Source: Isoetes taiwanensis
Lineage: Eukaryota > Streptophyta > Lycopodiopsida > Isoetales > Isoetaceae
Direction of reading: 5' to 3'
NCBI GenBank assembly: GCA_021234155.1
Contig: JAJEKV010000034.1
Coordinates: forward strand, 11,310,697-11,374,696
Length of the DNA stretch: 64,000 nt
The translations under genes were made by a program, and so were the position numbers. The notes beneath the pieces were generated by a model, which made no database searches, was not told where the DNA came from, and saw nothing but the letters and a program-made list of their open reading frames with translations. Of this stretch, positions 20,661 through 32,464 are shown one piece after another. Each line of letters opens with the position of its first letter. Within the stretch, counting starts at the first letter, position 1.

Positions 20661-23600
20661 AGATAGAAGAAACAAGAAGAAGAATTGGATTGGAGCTGAA
20701 TTATGTAAATCCAGATTGAAAATTCTGAGGCAATTTGGTCTCTGAATTCAATCGGATTAGTTTGTGGATCTGCGCCCTGTAGTCACAGAGGTCGTAGTTG
20801 CAGAATCGATAGAGAAAGGAAAAGCAGAAGACTGGAGCTTGTGGATTTTCGAGTAGAAGTTTTGCAGATCGAATTGCAGAGAAGGTGCAGGTGTTTTGAA
20901 AGGAGAAAGAGGCTACAGAATCGGATTGTGATAGGTCGTTTGTTCAGCTTTTGGAGTTCTGGATTGATACTGAAGAGGTTGAATATTGCTGCATCATTTG
21001 GATCTGTGCGGAGTTGTTTTGGGACTATGCTCTGGTCAGGAGTTCGGGACAACATAATTGCAGGTCGATTTGCAAGTGGCAAATTAGTACTGTAAAGGAT
21101 TCGACTAGGTCGGAAATGGATAGAAGATAACGCATTATCAAATTGGGGATAACGCGTTATGTGTTATCAAAAAAAATAACGTAAAATAACGTATTATTTT
21201 GGGGCCACTTTTTTTCGACCCATTTTTTTCTGCTGTTTTTTTTTCTATGCTTCTCCTCGGCGCCTCTGGTGCTAACGGCCGCCTGATTGCATCGAATCGA
21301 AGATGCACGAAGAAGCAGCAGAACAGAATCTGTGAGGAGCAGCAGGTCAGTTGATTCATTACTTATACATATTATTTGTTTTCTTCCAAAATGTAGAGAA
21401 TAGTGTACATTAGAGACGTGCCCATTCAAAAGGGATTTCTTTAGAGATTGAATGCCATGGCTTCGCGATGATTGCATATGGAGCGAACCTAAAAAATGTT
21501 AGTGGTGGAAAATTTCTGGGCTGCCAGATCGTTCCATGAAGTCTCACTTTTACCTGCTGATACTTGTTCCAGTTCAGATGCTTCATGGACTTTTTAGTGC
21601 TTTTTGCAAATACAAACAAACAGTAGTGATCATTCTGAATAGTCTTTCTTACAAATTATAGTCATTCTGAATAAGCAGCAGGTATGTTTCTTTCCATGTT
21701 TCTTTTGCTTGAGCTGTTTAATTGTAGAATGTAGACTTTGCATGGTTCCATAACTAGTTTAATAGCATTACTTGTAATGGGTTTAACTGGTTACTTGCAT
21801 ATGCCATTGGCTGTACATCCGGATGTGGCTGCATAAATAAAGCAGAAAAAGGGAAATGAAAGAAAGCGTTAACTTAGTGCCTAGACTGCAAATGATAGCT
21901 TAGTGAGAGCTTGATCCAAACCTGTAAATTTGCAGCCAGCTTAATGTTCTTACACTTGCTCTCATGATTACCTCTAAGTACAAGCCTAGAAACATCAAAA
22001 CAACACAGACTCGGATTAGTCTGTGACGATGCATGTCATGTTCTCTGCCGACTGTACTTGGCAGATTCTTTTGTAAGTCGTGTGTTGGGTTTTGGCAGCT
22101 TGTTACACAGATCGAAACTGCTGTGTAGGTGTTTGGTCTGGAATACAACTTCCGGTGTGGCTAGATCCATCTGCAAATATTGCTTTATTGCAGATATTGG
22201 GATTGGATTTCGGAGAAGGAGGAGTTTGCACTCCGATTTTAACACTTCAACAATACACAAAAGATTGTGCAAAGTTTATCATATATACATTCAGCTAGAT
22301 GGTGGTGGCATCAACCTCTAGCAGTATTTTTATAGTCTAATTTAAATGGATTTATCACTAAAATAAAGCATCTACTAACCAGGACTTCTGGAGAGCTTTT
22401 CGTTGATGCCAATGTCAGATTCCTGTGAAACTTACCTATATCGAGAATCGTTGTTATGGTTGCGAGGATGGATTTTCTTGGCGTCTATGGCTAGGGAGGC
22501 CATGAGAGGGAGACCACATCTCTCTCTCATCTTTCGAGACTGTTGCAACAATCTTGATCTCGATTTTTTGCATTTTGATGCTAGCAGAGGCCTGGCGATT
22601 TGCAAGATCATGGTTTTCTGCTCTCGATTCTATTTCTTGGAGAAGCTTTGAGGTGAGTCTTGCCAGAATTTGCTTTATGCCACTAACGTGGCTTTCTGCT
22701 CTTTGCTTTTGTTAGAGTAGATGCTCCTCTGGATGAAGAGATAGAGCAAGTGTTTCAGCAGATGCTTCCTCTTTCTTGCAAGATTATTTGGGGTTGCTTT
22801 TGGGAGATGCAGGTTCATTTTTTTATGTAGATATGCAGATACATACTGAAAGGGCAAAATGTGGCCTATAAGGTGGAGCAGATGAGATGTAAGTGTGGTG
22901 TGAGAAGCTTCTTATAGATTTAGCATCAATTATTCTTTTTATCCAGGTTCTTTTAGTAGATGGCCAGCTCTTTCTTCTACTTTTTCTTTCTAGTAGAAAG
23001 GCACAGTTTATGTTTGCATGATCAGAAAGACTTCTTGGATAGCAAATTTATTTTGATCACCCCAAAACTAACGAGAATTGGATTGAATGCATAAGGACAA
23101 CAAGTTATATGATGGTTTTACAGACTTCTTGATTCTTCAAGCACTCGGTTCTTAGTACTGCTATGCCAAGAACTTCATAACCAATAAATATTGATATGCT
23201 TATTTGGAGATGCTCAAATACTGAAACATTTGAGTGAGTGCTTGCTCTTGAACTGCTATGCTTGAGCATCATTATAATTTGGCGCTATTATACATATGTG
23301 AAGCTAACTTTGCACTCGCAAGGCCAGGTATTTCTTCTCAGTTATCATTACTTTGGAAGATCTTTTTCTTTCGGGAGCCTACATTGCTTACCCTTGTCTT
23401 ATGCACATTATCCGGTTACTAAGTGGGAGAAAAACAGGAGCTTCGAGTACATCTTATGCACTTCAAGGGGGATTCACCTTGAAATCCTAGCTATACCCAT
23501 TTGAATGGACTATTTTTGGAGTGCTTTCGTGCGAATATGGAAAGGGGTAGTTTTTTTATCACATGTTGCAATATTTTAAGTCCGTATATTTTCAAAATGG

Positions 23601-24020
23601 GTATTTTTCTAGGATTTTTGGACCGTATACTAAGGGTTTTCTTGCTATCCTAGTAACGCAGATGGCATGTTCATATTGTATATAGGTGAATCGTCCGGGA
23701 CGCACTTGTATTATTGTGTTTCTCATAAGCATCTAATATAAGTTTCTATAACTAATAAGCTTTTGCTAGTAGAAGACAAAGATGTTGGATTACTTCTGTA
23801 GTAATCCTCTATGAGTATGAAGCATTGTACCTTTTATTATTATATAATATAAAAATAGATCTCTATCAAAAAAAAAAAAAAGAAAAAAACTTAACCATAT
23901 TTTATGCCGAATCCAGAAGCTTGTAAATCATGCGAGCTATGTTATAGATCAAGAAAGCTTACATTGACAATTCCTAAAAACTACAGTGGCAATGATGGAA
24001 TATAAATGTAATAGCAGCAT
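20661..24020. other. Unassigned stretch
   Basis: I identify no gene. Position 21120-21190 has clustered inverted motifs (GATAACGCATTATC, ATAACGCGTTAT, ATAACGTATTAT). Around 23868 an A-run follows TAGATCTCTATC, which may be a retroposon tail. ORFs near 22058 and 22403 have no known motif. Confidence 0.3.
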
Positions 24021-24028
24021 GCAATGGA

Positions 24029-24067
24029 GGCCGATTAATGTGTCAAGGATTGACACATTAATCGGCC
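24029..24067. repeat. Perfect 18-bp-arm hairpin
   Basis: GGCCGATTAATGTGTCAA is followed by the 3-bp loop GGA and its exact reverse complement. It lies 170 bp upstream of the LINE at 24236. Its role is unknown. Confidence 0.9.
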
Positions 24068-24235
24068 TTGGATGATGAGGTACTCTACCTCCTTTTCTGA
24101 TTTGGCATACTAAATCATTGCAAAGCAATAGTCATTTCCATTATCAATTCAAGAAGTAAGAAAAACAAAAAAAGATCTAGAAGATCTAGGAAATAAGTGG
24201 ATCTGTGCTTTATTCTCTTCTCTCTCTTCTTTGAA

Positions 24236-25690
24236 ATGAAGATTTTTAGCTGGAATGTTAGAGGTATTAAGGGCCCCCTAAAAAGAAAGCGTGTTATAGC
24301 TCAGATCAAACACTATAATGCTGATATTATTCTTCTGCAAGAACTGAAGCTTCCTTCCTTTGAATGTGCTAATTTAGGTGACTGGATCTATCTTGGTTCT
24401 TCCTCTATCTGGATTGATTCCTGTGGTGCTAGTGATGGATTAGCCATCATTTGGAAAAAGGATTTAATTCATCATTACTTCTTTAATAGTCCCTCCAAAA
24501 GATGGCAGTCTGTAACTCTTTCCATCTCCAATAATTATTTTGGGATCATTAATGTTTATGCTGCTACCAATCCTAAAGGAAAGGAACCTATTTGGGCCGA
24601 AATCAACAATTGGATCTCCTCTCAAAATATTGCTGATTGGATTATTGCTGGGGACTTTAATAATACTCCTTCCTGGGATATGAAGTTAGGTAACAAAATA
24701 AATATGCCTCGTGCTGAGAAAATTTACTGGGATGCTTTGGTTTCTGATCACAATCTTGTTCATGTTCCTTCTTCCACTTCTCTCTTTACCTAGTCTAATA
24801 AACAGAAGGATGCCGCTAGAGTATATTGTGCTCTTGACAGATTCTACTTAACCAATCATTCTTCCTCTGTTTGGATAATAGTTATGTCTCTAGTGATGAG
24901 GGCACTTCCATTTCTAATCATCAGCCTATTCTTTCATACTTCTCACATCTCAGATTCAGGGAATAGAGAACACTTCTTATAAATTTAATACTTCCTTGCT
25001 GTCTAATGAGAAGTTCTGCTCTAAATTTAGAATCTTTCTCAATGACCTTAATGACGGGAATTCTAGCCTTAATGTTGATTCTAATTCCATGAAGGGTTTC
25101 TATAGGAAAATTAAGAGAATAAAGAATTAGATTAAGTCATGATCTAAGGCTAAGCATAATGAGAGTTGCTTGGTTAAGAATCAATTGTTTAATTATATGA
25201 AAGAAATCAGATCTTTGCTTCAAGGGGATCCATATAATCAGAATTTGCAGCTGGGGGAGGAGATCTTAGAAAGACATATTAAAAATATTAAGGAGGTGGA
25301 GGGTAAAAGTGCTGCTATTAGATGTAAAATCAAATACACTAATGAAATGGATTATGGGAGTTCAAATTTTTTCTTTAAGGTTGCCAAGAGTAGACTTCTT
25401 AGGAATTCTAATTCTGAAATTCGAGATGACTTTGGTAACTCCACTACCAATCAAGCTGATATTGCAAAAACCTTTTATATGAAATACAAAACATTGTTTG
25501 ATTGTAAAACATTGTTTGTTTGTTTGCATTATCTTATCTTATTCTTGGTAGCCTTTTAATATTTGGTTATTGTATTTGGTGATGGGGCCTAGTCCCCAAG
25601 TTTTAGATGGGCTGTTGCCCTTGCATGTGTCGTCCCATAACCCGTTGGGTTCCCGTGGATATAAAAATTCGTCTTATCTTATCTTATCTA
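24236..25690 (+). mobile_element. L1-like LINE, internally deleted
   Basis: The ATG at 24236 begins an apurinic-type endonuclease: MKIFSWNVRGIKGPL, then ADIILLQELKLP, GLAIIWKKDL and IIAGDFNNTPSWD, matching the N-terminus of plant L1 ORF2 proteins. A stop falls at 24791. Coding-like sequence (LDRFYLTNHS, then GNSTTNQADIAKTFYMKYKT) goes on in shifted frames to 25559. The reverse transcriptase is missing: the frame passes directly into a 3' UTR with GGGGCCTAGTCCCC and GGGCTGTTGCCC hairpins, the core GTCCCATAACCCGTTGGG, and a (TCTTA)n tail at about 25673-25690. The copy is dead. Confidence 0.85.
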
Positions 25691-27760
25691 ATTAGCTCAA
25701 GGATGCCAATGACTTCAGGATTCTGATTGATTCTAAAAAAAGTAGATAAGTTCTGAGTTTCCATAGTTAAGACTATCCTAGGCTGTTCAATTGATGGTCG
25801 AGATGGTTTTTGCAGTTTGAAAGACGCTAGATACACATCACATATTGCATAACCTTTGCTTTTAAAGTGTTTAGCAGTTTGTAAATGATCAGCAAGTTTA
25901 TCAGATTGACTCCTCCATCAAGAGTTTAACACAACATTGTGTACACAAGTTTTTTAAATATATAACAAAACATTATTACGGGGGTAGTTGTCCATATAAA
26001 ACTTCCAACGAATCTATTGAAGTGACCAAAATTTGGCCAATGTATTATGTTGTAAAGTCCATTTGTCCTAGTAGCGACATAAATTTTTAGATCTCCCCTC
26101 CTCTTGTCGACTCCTCCAAATGCCCCAAGAGATTGTTTTAATGTTTATGAAGGTTGTTGGATTGGATGTGAGCTTAGATCATGCTCCTTCAATTTGGACA
26201 TGTTCCCACAATCAAGGAAAAAATTAAGTATCTTATATATTTTTCATAAAAAATGGGTTGGCTATTTTTCAAAATCTTAATTTTATGATATATATTTGGT
26301 TAAAGTCATTATTGTCATTACATATATATGTATTTGGGCTTGGCGAAACTTTTGAATTAAGTATTTATTTAAACTTTCACTTGGCTATTTTTTCTAACTA
26401 GAAAAAACAAAAAATGTAAATTTTGTAGCTTTAAATATATTGCACTACAATTATAAATAATAAAAACCTTTCAACAGAAGCTCACAACATAGCTTATAAC
26501 ATCCATAGTCTGAACTACATTTAATGCAATAACACCCTTCTAGTTGCACTAAGATGTTATGCAACCGGGCATTTAGATGAATATTGGCCATCTTTTATAA
26601 TTCATTTTTGAAGATGCATATGTATGGCTACTAATGATTTAATATATAAGTATTTTAATATAAAGAAAGGTTAATCCTCTTTTCTTTAAAGTGGGAAATA
26701 GTTTGCTAATCCTAAAAAACAATGGTGTATTTGTTTTAACTATGGCTATTTTTTATTTTTTGTAAAAGATACACTTCTTCATAAAATTCGCCGCAAAATT
26801 TGCCTAGACCCCCGAAAAAATCGCCATTTAATAGCCACTAATTTTTTCCATGCCCACAATGTCCTTCAATTTGGACACGTTCCCATAATGTACCTACTTC
26901 TATCTACAATTAATAGAGTTGGGTTCTTTTCTTTGTTTTCATTTCGTTAGAATGTACCTTTTTTTTTTGGGAGAGGGGGAGGGTAAAACATTCCTTGGCT
27001 TCTTTCTATTCTATTCTATTCTATTCTATTTTGGTTTAACTTGTCTATCGAGCCATATAATGTATTAGAACAGATAAGTGGCATGATTAACATAGTTTGT
27101 AGTTATATTGCACTCATACAACATATATTTATGATATGTTTAGATGTAGTTTACACAATTATATAAGAATTGCAACAGTTAGCCAATGATTATGGTCTAC
27201 AAATATAGTTACTGAACTTGAGAGCTTAAGTAAAATAAAGCTATTTTAGTCTTATCTCTAGGCAAAGGAGTATGCACGCATTCCTAAGATGTGAATGAGA
27301 GAGGTTGCCATTACTTTGCAAGTAGTCAAATACTTAATTCTTCATTTTATCATATCATATTCATTGACCACAAAAGCACAAAGGATATTTGTAACAATGA
27401 TTATGTTTCCACCATTTAATTTAATTCAATTCAATTCAATCCAATTATAAACTTGGATTTGCTACTTATCCATATCTAACCTTTCTAGCCTTCATGATCT
27501 CAGCTATAATAACCTTGAGGATCTCAAGTGATATATGTTAGATAATGGCTCCACAATTTCCGCATCCGTTAAAATTGTCTTTTCTATTTTTATAAGATAA
27601 AAACAAAATGTCGCCCTTCACTCATAGAAACCTACATTCATTGTCGACTTCCACAACTTCCACAACTTACCATCTGTGCATGACTTGGCATTATACATAC
27701 TTGAGGTTCTAGATAAACGTCTGCAATTACTGAGCCCTCAGTAGTCATTATCTAAGCTTG
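25691..27760. other. Unassigned AT-rich stretch
   Basis: No gene. It has a naked (TTCTA)n run at 27005-27031, a short repeated phrase TCCTTCAATTTGGACA near 26186 and 26861, and a (TTCAA)n-like run near 27420-27440. Confidence 0.35.
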
Positions 27761-27769
27761 TCTAGTATC

Positions 27770-27955
27770 ATCATTACTGCAAAGGTTTTTCCCTTGAAAA
27801 CCTTTCGAGGCAGGGGTTTTTTAATCCTAGTAGTAATGATTGTACTAGCCCATTGTATGGGTCCCATGACCTATTGGTCTTCGTGGACGTTAAAAAAACT
27901 ATTCTATTCTATTCTATTCTATTCTATTCTTCAATCAATTCTATTCTATTCTACT
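27770..27955 (+). mobile_element. Non-LTR retroelement 3' end, (TATTC)n tail
   Basis: It begins in AAGGTTTTTCCCTTGAAAAC, then GGGTTTTTTAATCCTAGTAG, a block that also occurs on the opposite strand at 40705-40770 inside the LINE 3' UTR. The core GGGTCCCATGACCTATTGG, GTGGACGTTAAAA and a (TATTC)n tail interrupted by TTCAATCAATTC follow. 5'-truncated LINE or SINE. Confidence 0.8.
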
Positions 27956-28135
27956 TCAATCAATTTTAGAGTAGACTTCCATATCCACAAGTTGGCTTGT
28001 GCTTGTCCAAGCATAAAGTCCATTTCATGAAATGGTACAAGCCATGGACTTACAAAAGCCTGTGCAAACATAGTTTATTGGAATGTATAATGATTGATTG
28101 CGTCATTTTACCATATTATATGACATGATCATGAA

Positions 28136-28462
28136 GAAAACTAATCTGTAGATTGATAGTAATGGTGCACGACATTGCCACGCTTCAGCTATAATAAGTT
28201 ATGTAAATACAAAAGGAAGTGTTTGTTTAATTTATTTGTTAGTCCTATGTGGAAGATATCATTATTCACGCAAAGTGGCAATGTGGATGAAAACTAATCC
28301 TTAGGATGATAGTAATGGTGCATGGCATTGCCAGACTTCAGCTATAATAAGTTATGTAGAGAACGATGTATAAATACAAAAGGAAGTGTTTGTTTAATTT
28401 ATTTGTTAGTCCTATATGGAAGATATCATTATTCAATGCAAATAAGTGGCATTGTGGTTGAA
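28136..28462. repeat. ~153-bp tandem duplication, diverged
   Basis: Copy 1 spans 28136-28288 and copy 2 spans 28289 to about 28462. Shared blocks are GATAGTAATGGTGCA, CTTCAGCTATAATAAG and GTTTGTTTAATTTATTTG. Copy 2 has a ~14-bp insertion. It abuts the left terminus of the large transposon. Confidence 0.85.
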
Positions 28463-28503
28463 AGACGACATTCATTTGGCACATGTCTGTATAGTTGCAT
28501 TCT

Positions 28504-28529
28504 GGGTCAAAGCGTATAGGTGGGAGGCA
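28504..28529 (+). repeat. Left inverted terminus of the 9.5-kb element
   Basis: GGGTCAAAGCGTATAGGTGG plus GAGGCA pairs with 37994-38019 (22/26). The first 12 bases also resemble the ends of the MITE at 37397-37718. Confidence 0.5.
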
Positions 28530-28684
28530 TATTTGCACTAGCCAAGCACCCCCTAAGCACTCTGGAACTCAAATTTTTGAATAGAGGTTTTTTTAGTTGA
28601 GCCCGTCAGAAATCAAATTTTAGGGTTTTCTCGAGCCCTCCGGAGCACGTTTTTTGTGGGGCTTCAATCTCTGCAACCGAGGAG

Positions 28685-31108
28685 ATGATCCTCATCATGG
28701 CTGTCCTTAGTGACAGATTTCCATCATTGGATGCTTCGCCAAAAAATTTCGACATGGTTTTGAGCCCTATGGAATACACATTGCCTTTGCATTTTCAGGA
28801 GAGTGGCGACATGGCCGGAAAGGTTTGCATGCCTTACTTTTTCCCTATTCTCGCTTTTGCTGTTCAATATTAGCCCCTGAATTTCCATAAAGTTTAGATA
28901 GTTTCACATTAATCGATTGCCTTATTTTTTTGCATCAGATAATGTGGTTTGCAAATTCTGTAGAAGAATTCAATGTATACAGGTGCTTGCCTAATGAAGG
29001 AAGGGATACGTCTTCTTTGAGGAAAGATGAATGCACCACGAATGATTTTTTAAGTGTGTGGCAGTCAGACCTGAAGGAGGGAAAGATAAAGCTCCATCAA
29101 ATCCGTCCTCAATTTGCAGATGAACTTCATGATTTGGTAACTAAGATCTATCAGTATGGTTTAAAAAACAAAGAGGCAAGAACGCAATTTGCCAAAGGGT
29201 TTGCATGGCAGCATACTAAAAGGGCACTTGCAGACCCAGGCAGTTTTAAAATTAATTGGGCACGATTTGCTGCCAGCTCTTTGCAGCATTCTAAAAGAAC
29301 AAACCAAAAAAGAAGTAACTGTTATGAGTCTAGTGTGAAGCATATTTCTTGTGCTTTAGCTTGTTTGGAGGCAGATATGCATATGTTCAAGATTTGAGTG
29401 ACTATGTTAGAGGAACAACAGACTAACACGTAAAGAAACACACACGCAATTACTACCAATGGTGTTTTATTGGGTCTTGATCTATCTCGCATCTCTTGCC
29501 TATGCAAGAATATAAAAAAGAGGTAAAAGATAAAATAGAAGATCTTACGGAGCCCTCGGAAGAAGAAGTTGCCTTGAAGCAATTGAGTGATGAAGAAAAT
29601 AGGTTAGGCCTTTCTTTGCTAACCCTGCTGAAAAGGAAAGAAGAGGCTGATGACAGAGTTGCAATAGAACAAGAAATAAATAGGTTGAACATGCTGATCA
29701 ACATTACAAAGGAGGCTCAAATTGATCTGCAACAAAAATGTATTAACTTGAAACATCTTCGAGACAATTATGTTGGGGCAAGTTTTATTAATCCATGTGC
29801 AAGTAATTGGCCTTTTGCTGATGGTGTGAGTGGCTGCTTAGTTTGTGGAATGGCTTTCTGTTCAGATTATGAACTGCATGTGCAGTTGCTTTGTGGCCGC
29901 TTGTTTTGCTTCCAATTGTGCATTGAGAAGTTGCAATGTCATGTGTGCAAGGCCAATATCCCTGAAAATCTGTTTCTAGAGTTAGGGTACATGAATTATG
30001 TGCCTCAGAAAATAGCAGATGATGTCAATGTTGACAACAGTTTAGAAAATACCTTGAGTAATGAAGACCAAGATTATGAGTTCAAATTACCTGCAAAGTT
30101 GGAAGTTAGAAGGGTGCCACTAACACGCTCCAAGGTTTTCCAAAAAACAGGTACTGCATTATTTTAAATCAAAATCCTTGTGTCTGTTATTGGCTTCTAA
30201 TGCATTTGAATTTGTTGTTGTCAAGATAAAGAAAAAAGAATAGAATAGAATAGAATAGAATAGAATAGAATAGAATAGAATAGAATAGAATAGAATAGAA
30301 TAGAATAGAAAAGAAGACAAGTACATAAGCTGTAGCTGCAGAAGAACATGCTTGTCATATGGATCAGACTGTTACTTTAGGTATGCATGCCTGTTATGAT
30401 AAGAATTTTGACTCCGTAGTATGCGTAACACAACTGGTTTTATTTATCAGACAAGAGTGTGAAAGAACGAGAGGAACCACCTGCAGCAACTGAAGAGGAA
30501 GCAATAGAACCACCAACAGCTGCAGAACCACCCTTGGAAGGAAAAACCAGAAACCCAAACGTTTCCAACCACCTGTGAGTCCAATGAAATGAGCTAAAGC
30601 CAAAGTCAATGGCAGAAGTACACGAGCAAAATCCAAGGGACCTGTTGCAAAGAAAGTGGTTCAAGAGGTTTTAGTGCAAGAGGTTTCCGAAACAGATCAA
30701 GAAAATAAGGTGCCAGATGAAGATATTCCATCAAATGATCAAGGTGTGCATTGCTTGATTCTATAAATAATTTTCTTAAATTCTGTATCTCTAATAATTT
30801 TCTTCTGTGCAGGTGTTTCAAGTTTGAATGCTGAATCATGGAATTCAAGCCAGGTGCAGAACCTTTGGTTTCCCTCCAGTAGCTTCAATCCTATGTTCAA
30901 TCCAGTGCCTCCTGTTCTTAATTTGCCTCAAGCCATGCCATCTATAGTGAACCTTGTGCGACAGCCCGCTCATAAAGCTGACGTTGACGAGATCCAATCT
31001 CCATTGAAAGAAAACAAGAAGGAAGTAGTTCACAATGATTTTGAAACGGAGACTGACGATGATTTAACTTTGGAGGAGTATAGAAAGGCGAAAAGAGCAG
31101 CACAATAG
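28685..31108 (+). CDS. Coiled-coil, cysteine-rich protein gene, probably damaged
   Basis: Likely exons are 28685-28822 (starts MILIMAVLSDRFPSLD), 28939-29397 (phase-compatible, IMWFANSVEEFNVYRC), about 29496-30150, 30451-30743 and 30813-31108. The third has an acidic/lysine helix predicted to coil (KKEVKDKIEDL, RVAIEQEINRLNMLINI), then a cysteine-rich patch CLVCGMAFC, LLCGRLFCFQLC and LQCHVC that resembles a RING or other zinc fold. Junctions 30150/30451 and 30743/30813 keep phase. I cannot join exon 2 to exon 3: exon 2 ends in a stop at 29395. In exon 4 the frame breaks near 30540 and a TGA follows at about 30588 in the resumed frame (RFQPPVSPMK, stop, AKAKVNGRSTRAK). The C-terminus is acidic and ends AKRAAQ. 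I do not know the function. Its position inside the transposon ends suggests a companion to the transposase. Confidence 0.5.
30237..30310. repeat. (TAGAA)n microsatellite
   Basis: About 15 TAGAA units lie in the predicted intron between exons 3 and 4 of the plus-strand gene. Unlike the other pentamer runs in this window it has no LINE core next to it. Confidence 0.95.
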
Positions 31109-31119
31109 AAAGCAAGTGT

Positions 31120-32350
31120 CTACCTTTTTTTTTATTTGTCTGCTTGGCTTCTGTACCTACCCCTGTTGGCAGCATTTTGTGTAAAGATTCGAATATAAAC
31201 TTTCTGGCATTGTATCTTGTGGACTACTAATGCTGTAGCAATTGGAGTGCTGTAATTTTGAGCATTGCAGAGAATATTATGTCAGACAGTTTTCATGTTG
31301 TCATTTGAATTTTTAAAGGTAAAAGGTTGATAACTTTTACAACAGATGGATTGCATATGCTGTCAAATTGCTACTGTATGTATGTTCTGAATGCAGTCCT
31401 TGAGTGCAGTTCTTGAATGCAAATTAATTCATCACAGCAGTTTCTCAATTTAGACAATTTCTGGAAGGTTTGACAAGGAGCAATGATAAATAATGCCCAA
31501 ACATTGATGTTTATTTCCCACCTACAGATTTATAAGAACATAAGACAAGATTGCTACTGTGAACTTAGGAAGACATAAGCAAAAAATATTTGGAAGGCAA
31601 AACATCTGACTTCTCATTTGAACATCGAGGTTTCAATATTGTGAACATTTCTTAAACACATTAAATATTCTAATGGCCAGATCTGCAGAAGATATAAGGC
31701 TGTGAGTATATACACGAAACTCTTCACTTTACATAAGTTCTTAGCTCAATTCAAGCTCAATTCGAACTCAAGTTAGAGCCATAAATTCAAGCTCAATACC
31801 TGTAATGGGTTTCCCTGTAACGGAAGAATATCCCTGCGTACACTGATTTATTCGGCCCTGCAAGTGCAGACAATACTTTCCCAGTACAAAGACATGAACC
31901 ATACTTGGTAACAGGTAGTTCTCAAATTCTCTCTCCCACCTACTATGACATTATCCAACTTTCTCAATGCATCACATTTCAACATTTCTTAAACATTAAA
32001 TATTCTTGAACAATAGCAAAGAGAAAATAGTAATATAACAATAACAAGAGAAAACAATTCTCTACTACATGACAGCACATGACATGCGTAAATTTCTCAA
32101 ACATAAATTTTCTTGTATTGAATCCGAACACATGTTTTCTGTAATGTACATAGAGAAAACAGTTCTCTTCAAGGCTTACATGACGATCAAATGACCTGTG
32201 TGAATTTCTCAAACTAACAGCAAGCTTGTTTGTTACCATATCTTCTTTGTTGCCTCAGAATTTGTCCCCTTGAATAATACGAATGAGTTTACAGAAGTGT
32301 AACAATGCCTTTTCAATAATGATCGAATAAAAGAGTGTTATATTGTTTGC
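31120..32350. other. Convergent intergenic region of the 9.5-kb element
   Basis: It holds the shared 3' flanks of the two convergent genes. I see a repeated phrase CATTTCTTAAACA(C)ATTAAATATTCT at about 31647 and 31982, and no coding potential. Confidence 0.4.
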
Positions 32351-32464
32351 TCGACTCAAATATGATTTCTCGCCCTCTTTCTCTTATCACCTGCAGTCCC
32401 TTTCTTTTCAACCATACGCCTTTTCTTGCCATTGGGCTTCCTTCTCCTCGCCACAACCTTCTTC

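Noticed and set aside
28504-28560. Target-site duplication for the 9.5-kb element
   Set aside because: Flanks GCATTCT and AACTACA do not match at any length from 2 to 8 bp, so no duplication is claimed.
30394-30848. Minus-strand ORFs opposite the companion gene
   Set aside because: They are shadows of the proline/glutamate-rich plus-strand exon and show no motif or splice logic.
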